In this document: positions 33,764 to 42,950 of the stretch, piece after piece
Layout of the letters: each line of letters starts with the position of its first letter
Numbering within the stretch: the first letter of the stretch is position 1
Source: an uncultured Roseburia sp.
GTDB taxonomy: Bacteria; Bacillota; Clostridia; Lachnospirales; Lachnospiraceae
NCBI GenBank assembly: GCA_944380515.1
Contig: CALWHT010000054.1
Coordinates: forward strand, 1-42,974
DNA: 42,974 nt
Reading direction: 5' to 3'
Made by a program: the position numbers and the translations under genes
Notes under the pieces: model-generated
Told to the model about the DNA's origin: nothing
The model's database searches: none
The model's input: only the letters and a program-made list of their open reading frames with translations

Positions 33764-34807
33764 TCACTGAGAATCCGATGTATCGGTAATCAGCATTGCA
33801 TCCCCAAAGCTGAAAAAGCGATATTTTTCTTCTACCGCAATCCGGTACGCATTCAGCACCTGCTCTCTCCCCGCCAGCGCCGATACCAACATGACAAGCG
33901 TGGATTCCGGCAGATGAAAATTGGTAATCAGGGAATCAATGACCCGAAACTGATAACCCGGATAAATAAAGATATCCGTCCAGCCGCTTGACTCCTTTAA
34001 CCGCCCGTTTTCATCCGCCGCTGATTCCAGCGTCCTTGTACTCGTGGTTCCCACCGCAATCACGCGATGACCACCGTCCTTGGCACGGTTGATTTTATCC
34101 GCCTCAGACTGTTCAATCCGGTAAAATTCCGAGTGCATGTGGTGTTTTTGTACCTCGGTTTCCTTGACCGGGCGGAAGGTTCCAAGCCCGACATGCAGCG
34201 TCACCTCGGCAATCTCAACGCCCATCCCGCGAACCTTTGCAAGCAGCTCCGGTGTAAAATGAAGACCTGCCGTAGGCGCCGCCGCGGAACCGTCATATTT
34301 CGCGTAGACCGTCTGATAGCGGTTTTTGTCCTTAAGCTGATGCGTGATGTAGGGCGGAAGCGGCATCTGACCCAGCCTGTCTAAAATTTCCTCAAATATC
34401 CCCTCGTATGAGAATTGAATCAGGCGGTTGCCTTCCTCTACGACTTCGATAATTTCTCCCGTCAGAAGACCGCCGCCGAACACGATTCTGGTGCCCGGTT
34501 TACATTTTTTCCCGGGCTTCACCAGAGTTTCCCATACGTCATTCTCCCGCCGCTTTAACAGAAGGATTTCGATTTTCGCCTGCGTTCCTTCCTTTTCGCC
34601 GTACAGGCGGGCCGGAATCACCTTTGTGTTATTGATGACAAGGCAGTCTCCCGGCTTCAGATAATCCGTAATATCGCGAAAGCCCCTGTGCTCCACGGCG
34701 CCGGTATACCGGTCAAGCACCATAAGCCTTGAGCCGGAGCGATCCTCCAGCGGGTCCTGTGCGATCAGCTCCTGCGGCAGCTCATAATAAAAATCCTTTA
34801 CGTCCAT
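33764..34807 (-). CDS. queA: tRNA preQ1(34) S-adenosylmethionine ribosyltransferase-isomerase
   Basis: 347-residue QueA, transferring and rearranging the ribosyl part of S-adenosylmethionine onto preQ1 at the wobble position of tRNA during queuosine synthesis. Family segments include [42 protein letters not shown] and the C-terminal [17 protein letters not shown]. It starts 10 bp after pheT, preceded by AGGGGA, and is probably the last gene of the pheS-pheT transcript; no other queuosine genes are adjacent. A small hairpin encloses its stop codon but lacks a T-run. Confidence 0.97.
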   Translation of the reverse strand: MDVKDFYYELPQELIAQDPLEDRSGSRLMVLDRYTGAVEHRGFRDITDYLKPGDCLVINNTKVIPARLYGEKEGTQAKIEILLLKRRENDVWETLVKPGKKCKPGTRIVFGGGLLTGEIIEVVEEGNRLIQFSYEGIFEEILDRLGQMPLPPYITHQLKDKNRYQTVYAKYDGSAAAPTAGLHFTPELLAKVRGMGVEIAEVTLHVGLGTFRPVKETEVQKHHMHSEFYRIEQSEADKINRAKDGGHRVIAVGTTSTRTLESAADENGRLKESSGWTDIFIYPGYQFRVIDSLITNFHLPESTLVMLVSALAGREQVLNAYRIAVEEKYRFFSFGDAMLITDTSDSQ

Positions 34808-34817
34808 ATTTTATCCC

Positions 34818-37235
34818 CTATTTACGCAGCTCCGCTCCCATAGCCTCGAGCGCTTTTATAATTTTATCCATAGCGCCCGTAATATCCGCTTCCTCCAGGT
34901 TGCGGTCCTTTGCGCGGAAGGACAGCGAGTAGGCGAGAGATTTATATCCCGGCTTAATCTGCGCCCCTTCATAAACGTCAAACAGCTCATATTTTTCAAG
35001 CAGCTTCCCGCCCTTTGCGTCAAAGACCTTCTCGATATCTCCTGCCAGAACGCTCTTTGGAACAATCATGGAAATATCGCGGGCCGCCGCCGGGAATTTC
35101 GCGATTCCCTCATACTTATGGTCAAAGGAAGCCCTGCTTACGATTTCCGGCATATCAAGAACAGCGACATAAACGCGCTCTTTGATGTCATAATTTGCCG
35201 CAACGGTCGGATGAACCTCACCGAGATAGCCGATGACCGTACCGTCATAAATAACGTTCGCCTGGCGTCCCGGATGTAAAAACGGCTTTTCCGACTTCGG
35301 GGCATATTCGGGCTTGCATTTCATGCCCACCTTATAGAGAAATTCCTCAATAACGCCCTTCATGGTATAGAAATCGCCCTCGCCGTACATGCCGAGCGTA
35401 AACTGCATGCGCTCCTCCGGTAATTCCGTAACCGGAAGCTGCTTCGGCAGATAAATGTTGCCAAGCTCATAAAGCCGCACATTCTTATTTCTGCGGTTGA
35501 AGTTCGTCGCAAGAGAGGTCAGCATACCGTTTAAGGAGATGGTTCTCATAATCGAAAAATCCTCGCCCAGCGGATTGCTGATCACGACTGCGCGGCGCAG
35601 CGGAGAGTCCGCGGGAAGCAGCAATTTGTCATACACCTTCGGGCTCTCGAAGGAGTAGGTCATACCCTGGGAGAAGCCGCAGAATTCGGCTATATCGCGT
35701 GCCACACCCTCGATGCGCAGCTTAAAGGTCAGTTTTCCGGCAGTCGCCTCCCCGCTCGGCAGCGTGGTCGGAATTTTATCGTAGCCGAAAAACCGCGCAA
35801 CCTCCTCCGCGAGGTCCGCGTCACACTCTAAATCCTGTCTCCACGAGGGAACAAGGATTTCATTGGAAGCCTCGTCATAGCCAAGCTCCAATTTTGCAAA
35901 ATAAGAAAGCATGTCTGCCGGTTCAATGGAGGTTCCGAGCAGACGGTTGTATTTCTCCGGTTCAAACGGGATTCTTCTGCCCTCCTTCACCTTCGGGTAT
36001 ACGTCCACAACGCCCCCTACGACCTCTCCGGCTCCCAGTTCCTCGATGAGCTGGCAGGCGCGGTTCATCGCCTCGATGGCATTGTTCGGGTCCAGACCCT
36101 TTTCAAATTTGGAGGAAGCGTCGGTGCGCAGGCCGACTTTTTTGCTGGAAAGGCGGATGTTGGTTCCGTCAAAGCAGGCCGCTTCAAACAGCATGGTCTT
36201 TACGCTGTCCGTAATCATGGAATTTTCTCCTCCCATGATACCCGCGAGGCCGACCGCCTTTTTTCCGTCGCAAATCATCAGCATTGAATCATCCAGCGTG
36301 CGCTCCTGCCCGTCCAGCGTCACAAAGGTTTCACCCTTCTGCGCGCGGCGCACAATGATCTCATGCCCCTCAATGGTATCCAAATCATAGGCATGCATCG
36401 GCTGTCCGTATTCCTCCATCACGTAATTCGTAATATCCACAAGATTGTTGATCGGACGGATGCCCTGGGCGCGCAGCCTGCGCTGCATCCATTCCGGCGA
36501 AGGAGCGATTTTAATATTTTTTACCACCCTTGCCGTATAGCGTGAGCATAAATCCGGATCCTGCACGGTCACTTTGACATAATCGTTCACGTCCTCGGAA
36601 TTTCCGGTTGCCGTCACGACCGGGGGAACAAACTCCTTTCCGAAGGTTGCCGCGGCTTCCCTTGCGATGCCGAGCACGGAAAAGCAGTCCACGCGGTTTG
36701 AGGTAATTTCATATTCCACAACCGTATCGTCCAGTCCCAGGTACGCGACCGCGTCAGCCCCTACCGGCGCGTCCTCCGGCAAAATATAAAGGCCGTCCTC
36801 CGGCGCAAGCGGAAACATATCCCGGGTGGAACCGAGCTCCTCGATGGAGCACATCATACCGTTTGACTCCACACCGCGCAGCTTTCCCTTTTTGATTTTG
36901 ATGCCGCCCGCGGTTCTGCTGCCGTCATGCCCGCCCGCGACTCTGCCTCCGTCAAGCACTACCGGAACCTTGCAGCCCTCCGTAACGTTCGTTGCTCCGG
37001 TGACAATCTGAGTGGTTTCCGTTCCGATATCTACCTGACAAATCACAAGCTTGTCCGCATCCGGGTGGGGCTCGATGCGCTTCACCTGTCCGATCACGAT
37101 TTTATCGAGATCCTCATCCATATTTTCATAGCCCTCTACCTTAGATCCGGATAAGGTCATGGCGTCCATATATTCCTGCGGCGTGCACGCCAATCCGGGG
37201 ACTAACTCTTTAATCCATTTGAGTGATGTATTCAT
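34818..37235 (-). CDS. pheT: phenylalanine-tRNA ligase beta subunit
   Basis: 805-residue full-length PheT. Domains in order: tRNA-binding EMAP-like domain (about 40-155, IVIGQVKRIEPHPDADKL), B3/B4 editing domain (about 210-400), B5 (about 405-475), the catalytic-like core (about 485-700) and a C-terminal ferredoxin-fold anticodon-binding domain (about 710-805, FPAAARDISMIVPKS). It assembles with PheS into the alpha2-beta2 enzyme that charges and proofreads tRNA-Phe. It is 31 bp downstream of pheS under the same T-box. Confidence 0.98.
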   Translation of the reverse strand: MNTSLKWIKELVPGLACTPQEYMDAMTLSGSKVEGYENMDEDLDKIVIGQVKRIEPHPDADKLVICQVDIGTETTQIVTGATNVTEGCKVPVVLDGGRVAGGHDGSRTAGGIKIKKGKLRGVESNGMMCSIEELGSTRDMFPLAPEDGLYILPEDAPVGADAVAYLGLDDTVVEYEITSNRVDCFSVLGIAREAAATFGKEFVPPVVTATGNSEDVNDYVKVTVQDPDLCSRYTARVVKNIKIAPSPEWMQRRLRAQGIRPINNLVDITNYVMEEYGQPMHAYDLDTIEGHEIIVRRAQKGETFVTLDGQERTLDDSMLMICDGKKAVGLAGIMGGENSMITDSVKTMLFEAACFDGTNIRLSSKKVGLRTDASSKFEKGLDPNNAIEAMNRACQLIEELGAGEVVGGVVDVYPKVKEGRRIPFEPEKYNRLLGTSIEPADMLSYFAKLELGYDEASNEILVPSWRQDLECDADLAEEVARFFGYDKIPTTLPSGEATAGKLTFKLRIEGVARDIAEFCGFSQGMTYSFESPKVYDKLLLPADSPLRRAVVISNPLGEDFSIMRTISLNGMLTSLATNFNRRNKNVRLYELGNIYLPKQLPVTELPEERMQFTLGMYGEGDFYTMKGVIEEFLYKVGMKCKPEYAPKSEKPFLHPGRQANVIYDGTVIGYLGEVHPTVAANYDIKERVYVAVLDMPEIVSRASFDHKYEGIAKFPAAARDISMIVPKSVLAGDIEKVFDAKGGKLLEKYELFDVYEGAQIKPGYKSLAYSLSFRAKDRNLEEADITGAMDKIIKALEAMGAELRK

Positions 37236-37266
37236 AATCGCTTTATTCTCCTTTTCATTGCTTACA

Positions 37267-38286
37267 CTAAAATTGATTTAAGAAGCGCTGGTCGTTTTCA
37301 TAGAGAAGACGCATGTCGTCGATTTCGTATTTGAGCAGCGCGATTCGCTCCAGACCGATTCCAAATGCAAATCCGGAATATTCCTCCGGATCGATACCGC
37401 TCATGCGCAGCACTCTCGGATGAACCATACCGCAGCCCAAAATCTCAATCCAGCCTTCGCCCTTACAGAAACGGCAGCCCTTCCCGCCGCATTTAAAGCA
37501 GGTCACGTCCATCTCAGCGCTCGGCTCCGTAAACGGGAAATGATGCGGACGGAATTTCACCTTCGTGTCCTGCCCGAATAACTGACGGGCGAATTCCGCC
37601 AGCGTGCCCTTCAAGTCCGCAAAGGTGATGTTTTTGTCGATGACAAGCCCCTCTATCTGATGGAAGGAGGGGGAATGCGTGGCATCGACCTCGTCGGAGC
37701 GGAACACGCGCCCAGGCGCGATCATACGAATCGGGAGCTTTCCTTTTTCCATTTCACGCACCTGGACCGGAGACGTCTGGGTACGAAGCACGATTTTATC
37801 GTTGATATAAAAGGTGTCCTGCTCGTCCTTCGCCGGATGGTTTGCCGGAATATTGAGTGCCTCAAAGTTATAGTAATCGTATTCAATTTCAGGGCCCTCC
37901 ACAACCTCATAGCCCATTCCGGTAAAAATGCGCTCTACCTCCTCTAAGGCAATGGTATTCGGGTGGCGGTGTCCGACCTTATTTTTCTTTGCCGGAAGCG
38001 TCACGTCAATTACTTCCCGGCGCAGTCTCGCGTCCAGTTCCGCCGCCTCCAATTTTGCCTTTGTCTCTTCAAGTATCCGCTCAATGTTTTCGCGCGTCTC
38101 ATTCACCATCTGTCCCACAAGCGGACGCTCCTCCGGGCTGACATCCTTCATCCCCTTTAAGACCGCGGTAAGCTCTCCCTTTTTGCCGAGTATCGCAACG
38201 CGCACGTCGTTTAATTTCGACAAATCCGCCGCTTCCTGAATCTGGCGGATTGCCTCCTCCTTGATTTTCTGCAATTTTTCCTTCAT
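37267..38286 (-). CDS. pheS: phenylalanine-tRNA ligase alpha subunit
   Basis: 339-residue catalytic subunit of the class II phenylalanyl-tRNA synthetase. An N-terminal coiled coil (about 1-85) that reaches the tRNA is followed by the catalytic core with motif 2 ([24 protein letters not shown]) and motif 3 ([16 protein letters not shown]). [15 protein letters not shown] cluster of four cysteines lies near 265-280, where many bacterial PheS have a similar but less Cys-rich loop, and may bind a metal. First gene of pheS-pheT-queA; regulated by the T-box in its leader. Confidence 0.98.
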   Translation of the reverse strand: MKEKLQKIKEEAIRQIQEAADLSKLNDVRVAILGKKGELTAVLKGMKDVSPEERPLVGQMVNETRENIERILEETKAKLEAAELDARLRREVIDVTLPAKKNKVGHRHPNTIALEEVERIFTGMGYEVVEGPEIEYDYYNFEALNIPANHPAKDEQDTFYINDKIVLRTQTSPVQVREMEKGKLPIRMIAPGRVFRSDEVDATHSPSFHQIEGLVIDKNITFADLKGTLAEFARQLFGQDTKVKFRPHHFPFTEPSAEMDVTCFKCGGKGCRFCKGEGWIEILGCGMVHPRVLRMSGIDPEEYSGFAFGIGLERIALLKYEIDDMRLLYENDQRFLNQF

Positions 38287-38351
38287 TCTGCTGCTCCTTT
38301 TATTTTCATATTGCTGTCACACGTTAATGCAACAAGATTCTTTCCTGATGA

Positions 38352-38648
38352 AATAAAAAAACCGCCAAATCATCCGTCCAGGGACGAATGATTCCGCGGT
38401 ACCACCCTGATTTTTTTCATCGGACAAAAATCCCGTGAAAAACACTCATCATGCGTAACGTGCATACACGTCATCCGCTACTGAATTCACGGATGCGGCT
38501 CCTGTGTGAATTTCGATTCCTACCTTGTCTTAAGCGGGCTTTCAGCCGGCGGCCTGCTCTCTCTGAAAGAAATATAGTTCTCTACTGAATGTCACAACCG
38601 ACACCCGGAATTGTTTCCGTACACATTCACAGCCTTTTTCAAACTCTG
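38352..38648 (-). ncRNA. T-box riboswitch of pheST
   Basis: Leader of about 300 nt ahead of pheS. The conserved T-box TGGTACCGCGGAAT is at 38404-38391 on the minus strand. It overlaps a long terminator stem (38399-38382 with 38379-38362, G-U and small mismatch) followed by seven T residues (38360-38354). Upstream are the AGTAGA start of stem I (38586-38581), a GGCTGAAAGC-type apical element and a UUC triplet in AAATTCAC that fits a Phe specifier. Uncharged tRNA-Phe should stabilise the antiterminator and allow pheST expression. Confidence 0.95.
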
Positions 38649-38654
38649 TATTGG

Positions 38655-38683
38655 ATTTTAGCACAGGCTGCCGGAAAGTTCAA
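38655..38683 (-). promoter_or_regulatory. promoter of the pheST T-box transcript
   Basis: TTGAAC (38683-38678) and TAAAAT (38660-38655), minus strand, 17-bp spacer. The -35 box overlaps the stop codon of the upstream BrkB-type gene, so the two units are packed end to end. Confidence 0.8.
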
Positions 38684-39537
38684 GCGCTATTTTTCCGTTT
38701 TCTCCTCTTTTGGTCCCGTATCAGCCAGTGCTCGATGCTGTCGTTGAATATTACGTTCACCTCGGCCGACATCATCATCAGATACATACAAAAATAAAGC
38801 CACAGCATAATCAACGCAATCGTCGTCAGACTTCCGTACATGGAAAATCCGTTGAAATAATCCACATAAACAGAGAGCCCGAAGGAAAAAAGATACCATG
38901 CCACCCCGCAGAGCGCCGCCCCCGGAAGCTGGCTTTTTAAGGTAAGCTTCCTGTTTGGAAGCGTCGTAAATATCACGTCAAAAAAGAAAATCAGCATTGC
39001 CAGCATCAACAGCCCGCGCAGCCGCGAAAGCAGCTCCACCGCATGGCGCAGCAGAGGTATATACTGCGCGGCGAGCTTTTGCAGGGAATTTCCGAATACC
39101 ACCACAAGCAGCGTAGCCACGATCGCGATCAAAAATACAATCGTATACATTGCCGCCCAAAAACGCTGCACCAGCCAGTTCCTTTTCTCATGCAGGCCGT
39201 TTACGGCATTGAGTCCGTCAGCCATATACTGCACACCCTTTGCCGCCGACCAGATTGCGACAACCGCCGTGACCGAAATAATCCCCACGGAACGGTTATA
39301 CACCTCATCCACCAGGGAGATAAGAAAGGGAGCGACATATTCCGGCATCACCCGGTCAATTATCTTAAGCAGAGTTCCCTCCGTTATGGACGTATATTGC
39401 AGCAGCGAAGAAAACACCATCAGAAACGGAATGATGGAGAGGATGATAAAAAACGCGGACTGCGCCGAATACGCGCTGATCTTATCCTGCTTGCATTTTT
39501 CCGTAAATAGCCTCAGATTGCCGATAACCTTCCACAT
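38680..39537 (-). CDS. YihY/BrkB-family membrane protein
   Basis: 285-residue inner-membrane protein with six hydrophobic segments and the family's N-terminal segment DKISAYSAQSAFFIILSIIPFLM and central PNRKLTLKSQLPGAALCGVAWYLFS. The family is widely annotated as ribonuclease BN by mistake; it is a membrane protein of unknown, possibly transport or envelope, function. Its ATG overlaps the SpoIID-like gene's stop (TAATG), with GGAAAGG ahead, so the two are translationally coupled. The C-terminus is basic (LIRDQKRRKRKNS). The pheST promoter begins within its stop codon. Confidence 0.93.
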   Translation of the reverse strand: MWKVIGNLRLFTEKCKQDKISAYSAQSAFFIILSIIPFLMVFSSLLQYTSITEGTLLKIIDRVMPEYVAPFLISLVDEVYNRSVGIISVTAVVAIWSAAKGVQYMADGLNAVNGLHEKRNWLVQRFWAAMYTIVFLIAIVATLLVVVFGNSLQKLAAQYIPLLRHAVELLSRLRGLLMLAMLIFFFDVIFTTLPNRKLTLKSQLPGAALCGVAWYLFSFGLSVYVDYFNGFSMYGSLTTIALIMLWLYFCMYLMMMSAEVNVIFNDSIEHWLIRDQKRRKRKNSA

Positions 39538-41786
39538 TACGCCTGTTCCTTTCCCTCTAATTCCGTGACGGTCTCGATGCTGATATCGTGATAGAAATAA
39601 TTCAGAATCTCCTGGTACCCCATTCCGCTGTTCGCCATTCCGTTGGCGCCGTTCTGACTCATGCCGAGCCCATGCCCGTAACCACCGCCGGAAATCAGAA
39701 GTTCTCCGTTCTCCTGCTTTTCGACGGCGCAGAATGCGCTTGGCAGCATGGAAATATCCCCGCTTTCGCTGGAATCCGCATACACCATTTTTTGCACCAT
39801 GCAGCCGAGTACCTTTCGGATATTATATTCCGTTTTTACCCGCACGACACCGTTTTCGTAATCAAGGCGCAACGTCAGGATGGCTCCCGAGGGGCTCCGC
39901 TCCTCCGTCGAAACACCGGTAATTTCCCCCATACCGGCTGTATTTTGGGCCTCCGTTTTCCCGTCAGCTTCATAATATAGCACGTTTCTGTCGGAAATGG
40001 AATGTCTGTTTTCCAAAATAGCGTTAATTTCATCGTTTTTTCCGCTGTAATCCGCCGATGCGAACCACCGGTAATATTTCACGCCGCTGTCGTAGCCCTC
40101 GGGCTTTTGCTTGATAAAGGCAAGAAAATCTTCCTCCTTCGACAAATCTCCTGCATACGCCTCCTGATTCAGGCAGACCGCCTGCAGATAGCCATAGGCG
40201 GAATCCTCCTGTGTATTCCAGACCTCCACCGTATCCGTATAACCCGCGGAGGTGGAAAAATAGTAGGCCTCTACGACCTCTCCCCCATAGGTCAGCACCT
40301 GCCCGCTGGTGGCATCTACAGCCGCCACGGACTCCGGCGTCTGGGGCACTTTATTATATACCTGATAGGAGGTACTGTCATCAATATGGGCGCCGTAAGC
40401 TGCAAGGTCGGCCCTTAAAAGCTGCCGGTACGCGTAGCTTCTGGCGCAGACCGCCTGCACCTTAAGCGCCTCCGCGGCATAGCTGGACGGCATTTCACTT
40501 GGAACGACCGCATAAAGATATGTCTCAAACGGCAGCTCGTTTACCAGCGTATAGCCCTCTCCGGCGTAGCTGCGCATCTCCATGCTTCCCGTGTAGCCGT
40601 TGGAAATCTCGTTTCCGTCCCCGTCGCAGATATACAGCTTTCCGTCCTCCGTCCGGGGGCACACAATACAGGTAGCTCCCCTGGCATCCCGCAGATACTC
40701 CTCGGCGGAAATAACCTCCCCCGCTGCCGCCGTATGCCTGGTATCCCCGCAGGAAACATCCGCTTCCGTCGAACACTTCAGGAAAACCCCGCTCCTGAAT
40801 TTTGTCCCCTCATCCGAAAGCAGAAGGACGCGGATATCGGTAATCTGCGCGGGCTCCCGAATTAAGATCGCGCAGACCTCCTCTCCCGCCGTCACATATT
40901 CCACATTCATATTGCCTAAAATAACGTCCGAAATGGATTTCTCCACCGCCTCCCCGTAGGTCTGATAAACGGGGACTTTCCCGCTGTGGGCGATTTTTCC
41001 GTAATCCTTGATTTCGATTGCCGTATCATCATAGGAAAGCAGCTCTCCCTGAATGACATCCTGTTTCTTTCGGATGGTACGAAGCTCCCCTTCCGTAAAA
41101 ATAAGATCGCATACACCGGGAGAAAATTCTTCTGAAAGCTCTCCCGCTTCCTTGTCATAGGACATTCCGGCATACAAAAACGTCAGCGTTTGATTGACAG
41201 ACGCTTTCAGGTAGGCATTTTCAATGACCGTTTCCGCTTCCGATACGTCCTTTAAGCCGATGCAGCGTTCGTCCATGATGTAAACGTCATACGCTGTCCA
41301 CTCTTCAAAATAAGAAAGCGGAAGTGCGGTATAAAAATCGCCCTGATTCGTAATCAAAACCGTCTCCTCCCCGGCCTCCATAGTTCCCAGAATCAAAAGC
41401 GCCTGTTCCTTCACCACGCGCTCCATATCAAGATAATCACGAATCTGTCCGTAGATGTCGCTCCACGCTTCTCTGGAAACGGGCCGGCGCGCCCCCGCAC
41501 CGGAGTGTACAATCTGTTCCGAAACACCCAGCTTTTTAAGTAATGCGCCAAGCATCTCTTCCGTCAGGTACTCTTTTTTGTACGTGCCGAACCATTCCTC
41601 CCATTCTGCTTCGGAGTAAACCGTAAACCGTAACTCCTCCCGCACCTCATCCACACTGACATATGTATCCGAATATTCCTCGGGCAGGTATCTCTCTTTT
41701 AGCTTTTCCGTCAAAAGAACCGTCAGCACCGCCAGCAACAATATCAGCACTGCGATTTTTATTTTTACGTTTTTCCTCGTCTGCAT
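39537..41786 (-). CDS. SpoIID/LytB-domain protein, large form
   Basis: 749-residue protein with an N-terminal membrane anchor (about 7-26, IKIAVLILLLAVLTVLL), a roughly 400-residue region I cannot assign, and a C-terminal SpoIID domain (about 415-740): PFETYLYAVVPSEMPSSYA with the Glu implicated in glycan-strand cleavage, ALKVQAVCARSYAY, YYFSTSAGYT and GGGYGHGLGMSQNGANGMA. SpoIID is a lytic transglycosylase acting on denuded peptidoglycan during engulfment, but it is about half this length, so this is a SpoIID-like cell-wall enzyme with an added extracellular region and not necessarily the sporulation protein. GGGAGG precedes the ATG; the BrkB-type gene follows in overlap. Confidence 0.87.
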   Translation of the reverse strand: MQTRKNVKIKIAVLILLLAVLTVLLTEKLKERYLPEEYSDTYVSVDEVREELRFTVYSEAEWEEWFGTYKKEYLTEEMLGALLKKLGVSEQIVHSGAGARRPVSREAWSDIYGQIRDYLDMERVVKEQALLILGTMEAGEETVLITNQGDFYTALPLSYFEEWTAYDVYIMDERCIGLKDVSEAETVIENAYLKASVNQTLTFLYAGMSYDKEAGELSEEFSPGVCDLIFTEGELRTIRKKQDVIQGELLSYDDTAIEIKDYGKIAHSGKVPVYQTYGEAVEKSISDVILGNMNVEYVTAGEEVCAILIREPAQITDIRVLLLSDEGTKFRSGVFLKCSTEADVSCGDTRHTAAAGEVISAEEYLRDARGATCIVCPRTEDGKLYICDGDGNEISNGYTGSMEMRSYAGEGYTLVNELPFETYLYAVVPSEMPSSYAAEALKVQAVCARSYAYRQLLRADLAAYGAHIDDSTSYQVYNKVPQTPESVAAVDATSGQVLTYGGEVVEAYYFSTSAGYTDTVEVWNTQEDSAYGYLQAVCLNQEAYAGDLSKEEDFLAFIKQKPEGYDSGVKYYRWFASADYSGKNDEINAILENRHSISDRNVLYYEADGKTEAQNTAGMGEITGVSTEERSPSGAILTLRLDYENGVVRVKTEYNIRKVLGCMVQKMVYADSSESGDISMLPSAFCAVEKQENGELLISGGGYGHGLGMSQNGANGMANSGMGYQEILNYFYHDISIETVTELEGKEQA

Positions 41787-41858
41787 TTATACCTCCCAGC
41801 GTACACTTTACATTCTCCCTGATTCTCACCGTTTATCCCGCACAACTTCTCATACAGT

Positions 41859-41889
41859 AAAAAAGCTGCTTATATTTCAAAGCAGCTTT
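41859..41889 (-). terminator. terminator of the free-standing 42-kb transcript
   Basis: AAAGCTGCTT (41889-41880 on the minus strand) pairs with AAGCAGCTTT (41871-41862) around an 8-base loop, followed by further T residues to 41859. It serves minus-strand transcription coming from the 41.9-42.2 kb segment. Confidence 0.85.
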
Positions 41890-42206
41890 CCTTCTCATCT
41901 GTATATTCATCTTTTTTCTCAGGTATTTCTTACGTATTATCCTGGGTACTTTCCGAACTTCTTCTGTAGCTTAGAATATTTCTTAAGTACTTCAAAATCT
42001 CTTTTGCGAAAACCCAAAATGCCGTTTCCTACGTTTTTGACTCCTAGCCGCAGCCAGGTGGGTAACCGCACGTCGGTTTCTGTCTTCCACTGCTCGCGTA
42101 CCAAAAGGTACTGATGGCCTGACATCTGCCTTCGAATATAAGAATCCCATGAAAGTAAATGTAGGTTCAAAAATGTAGGGTGTCGTACATCCCAGGTCGT
42201 TTCGTT
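41890..42206 (-). ncRNA. orphan transcription unit, candidate non-coding RNA or gene remnant
   Basis: A consensus promoter (42213-42241) and terminator (41859-41889) bracket about 350 nt on the minus strand. The longest frame (77 residues, TTG start at 42170, stop at 41937) and an alternative 52-residue ATG frame starting at about 42150 both lack a ribosome site. The 77-residue frame stays open upstream to 42249 without a usable start; its content (MSGHQYLLVREQW, LPTWLRLGVKNVGNG) matches nothing I know. Small hairpins such as GTACCTTTTGGTAC near 42098-42111 occur. It is not 6S, SRP, tmRNA or RNase P RNA by any motif I can see. Either an undescribed RNA or a decayed coding fragment. Confidence 0.4.
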
Positions 42207-42212
42207 GGTTTT

Positions 42213-42241
42213 ATTATACTTTAATATGCCCTGTTTCGCAA
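42213..42241 (-). promoter_or_regulatory. sigma-A promoter of the orphan transcription unit
   Basis: TTGCGA (42241-42236) and TATAAT (42218-42213), minus strand, 17-bp spacer, with no gene start within the usual distance. Confidence 0.7.
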
Positions 42242-42311
42242 CTATAAATTAGTGCCAAATTCTGTTTGAATTTCTATATATTTTCTCTATTGACAAATCA
42301 ATTTTTTGGGG

Positions 42312-42881
42312 TTATTTCCTCTGGGCAAGACGTATCTGACTTAAAATCCGGGAAACATCCGCCTCCCTTGTCACCGGCGCTCCCGGAGCGCTGTAAAACA
42401 CCTCTCCGCCGTCCGTATCGACAAGCACATAACTTTTTTTCAACAGCTCATTTACATGATTCAGATACACCCGCGCCTTTTCCTCATCTTCCGGCTTTAT
42501 ATCATTTAAATCATACGAAAGCTGCGCTCCCTCCAAAATTTTTTCTTCTCCGCCCGCGGAAAGGGAAAACACACGGTAGTGGTACTGTGCCCTGCCCTGA
42601 TACATGGCAGGCTGCCAGACCAGCAAATACGAACGTCCGTCGTCCGGGTTTCGGTACAGATAAATTCCGTTCCACCCTGCCTGCACCGTATCGGCCTGCT
42701 CCCTCCATATCGGAATCCGCGGAAACGTCCCGTCCGGCTTTTCGGCGTACACCGCTACCGTTCCCATCTCCCCCGAGGAACCCGACCGAATACGCACCTT
42801 TATCTGTTCGGGAATTCCATCATGTGTCAAATCCTCCCGCCAGATGACAATTTTAAACGGTAAAATATATTTGACTGCCAT
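42312..42881 (-). CDS. hypothetical protein, probably missing its N-terminal export signal
   Basis: 189-residue protein with WREDLTHDGIPEQIKVRI, a segment seen at the start of the mature part of clostridial lipoproteins of unknown function, and GWNGIYLYRNPDDGRSYLLV and PAMYQGRAQYHYRVFSL further on. Such proteins usually begin with a lipoprotein signal. Here the only possible ATG (42881) has no ribosome site, the preceding in-frame codons hit TAA at 42897-42899, and the predicted N-terminus MAVKYILPFKIVIW is not a signal peptide. The gene may be 5'-truncated or frameshifted near its start. It would be transcribed towards the orphan unit. Confidence 0.5.
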   Translation of the reverse strand: MAVKYILPFKIVIWREDLTHDGIPEQIKVRIRSGSSGEMGTVAVYAEKPDGTFPRIPIWREQADTVQAGWNGIYLYRNPDDGRSYLLVWQPAMYQGRAQYHYRVFSLSAGGEEKILEGAQLSYDLNDIKPEDEEKARVYLNHVNELLKKSYVLVDTDGGEVFYSAPGAPVTREADVSRILSQIRLAQRK

Positions 42882-42911
42882 ATGACAATGGATTTCTTAG
42901 AAAAAAATAAG

Positions 42912-42950
42912 TTATTCACAACTTTTATTTTTCTCCTGAACTTATCCACT
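42912..42950 (+). other. two DnaA-box-like sites
   Basis: TTATTCACA (42912-42920) and TTATCCACT (42942-42950) lie 30 bp apart on the same strand in a short AT-rich gap at the window edge. They resemble DnaA boxes, but no dnaA, dnaN or AT-rich unwinding element is visible, so an origin is not claimed. Confidence 0.25.

Noticed and set aside
33749-33768. Hairpin around the queA stop as a terminator
   Set aside because: The stem is short and AT-rich and no T-run follows it in the direction of queA transcription.
38680-39537. Ribonuclease BN annotation for the YihY/BrkB protein
   Set aside because: That name derives from a historical mis-assignment; the sequence is a multi-pass membrane protein.
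39537-41786. Calling the gene spoIID itself
   Set aside because: Twice the usual length and outside the usual spoIID neighbourhood.
42266-42847. 193-codon plus-strand frame opposite the hypothetical gene
   Set aside because: Pro/Arg-rich composition and no ribosome site; it mirrors a minus-strand gene with sensible protein content.
42912-42950. Possible replication origin
   Set aside because: Only two boxes, no dnaA/dnaN/recF genes and no AT-rich unwinding region in view.
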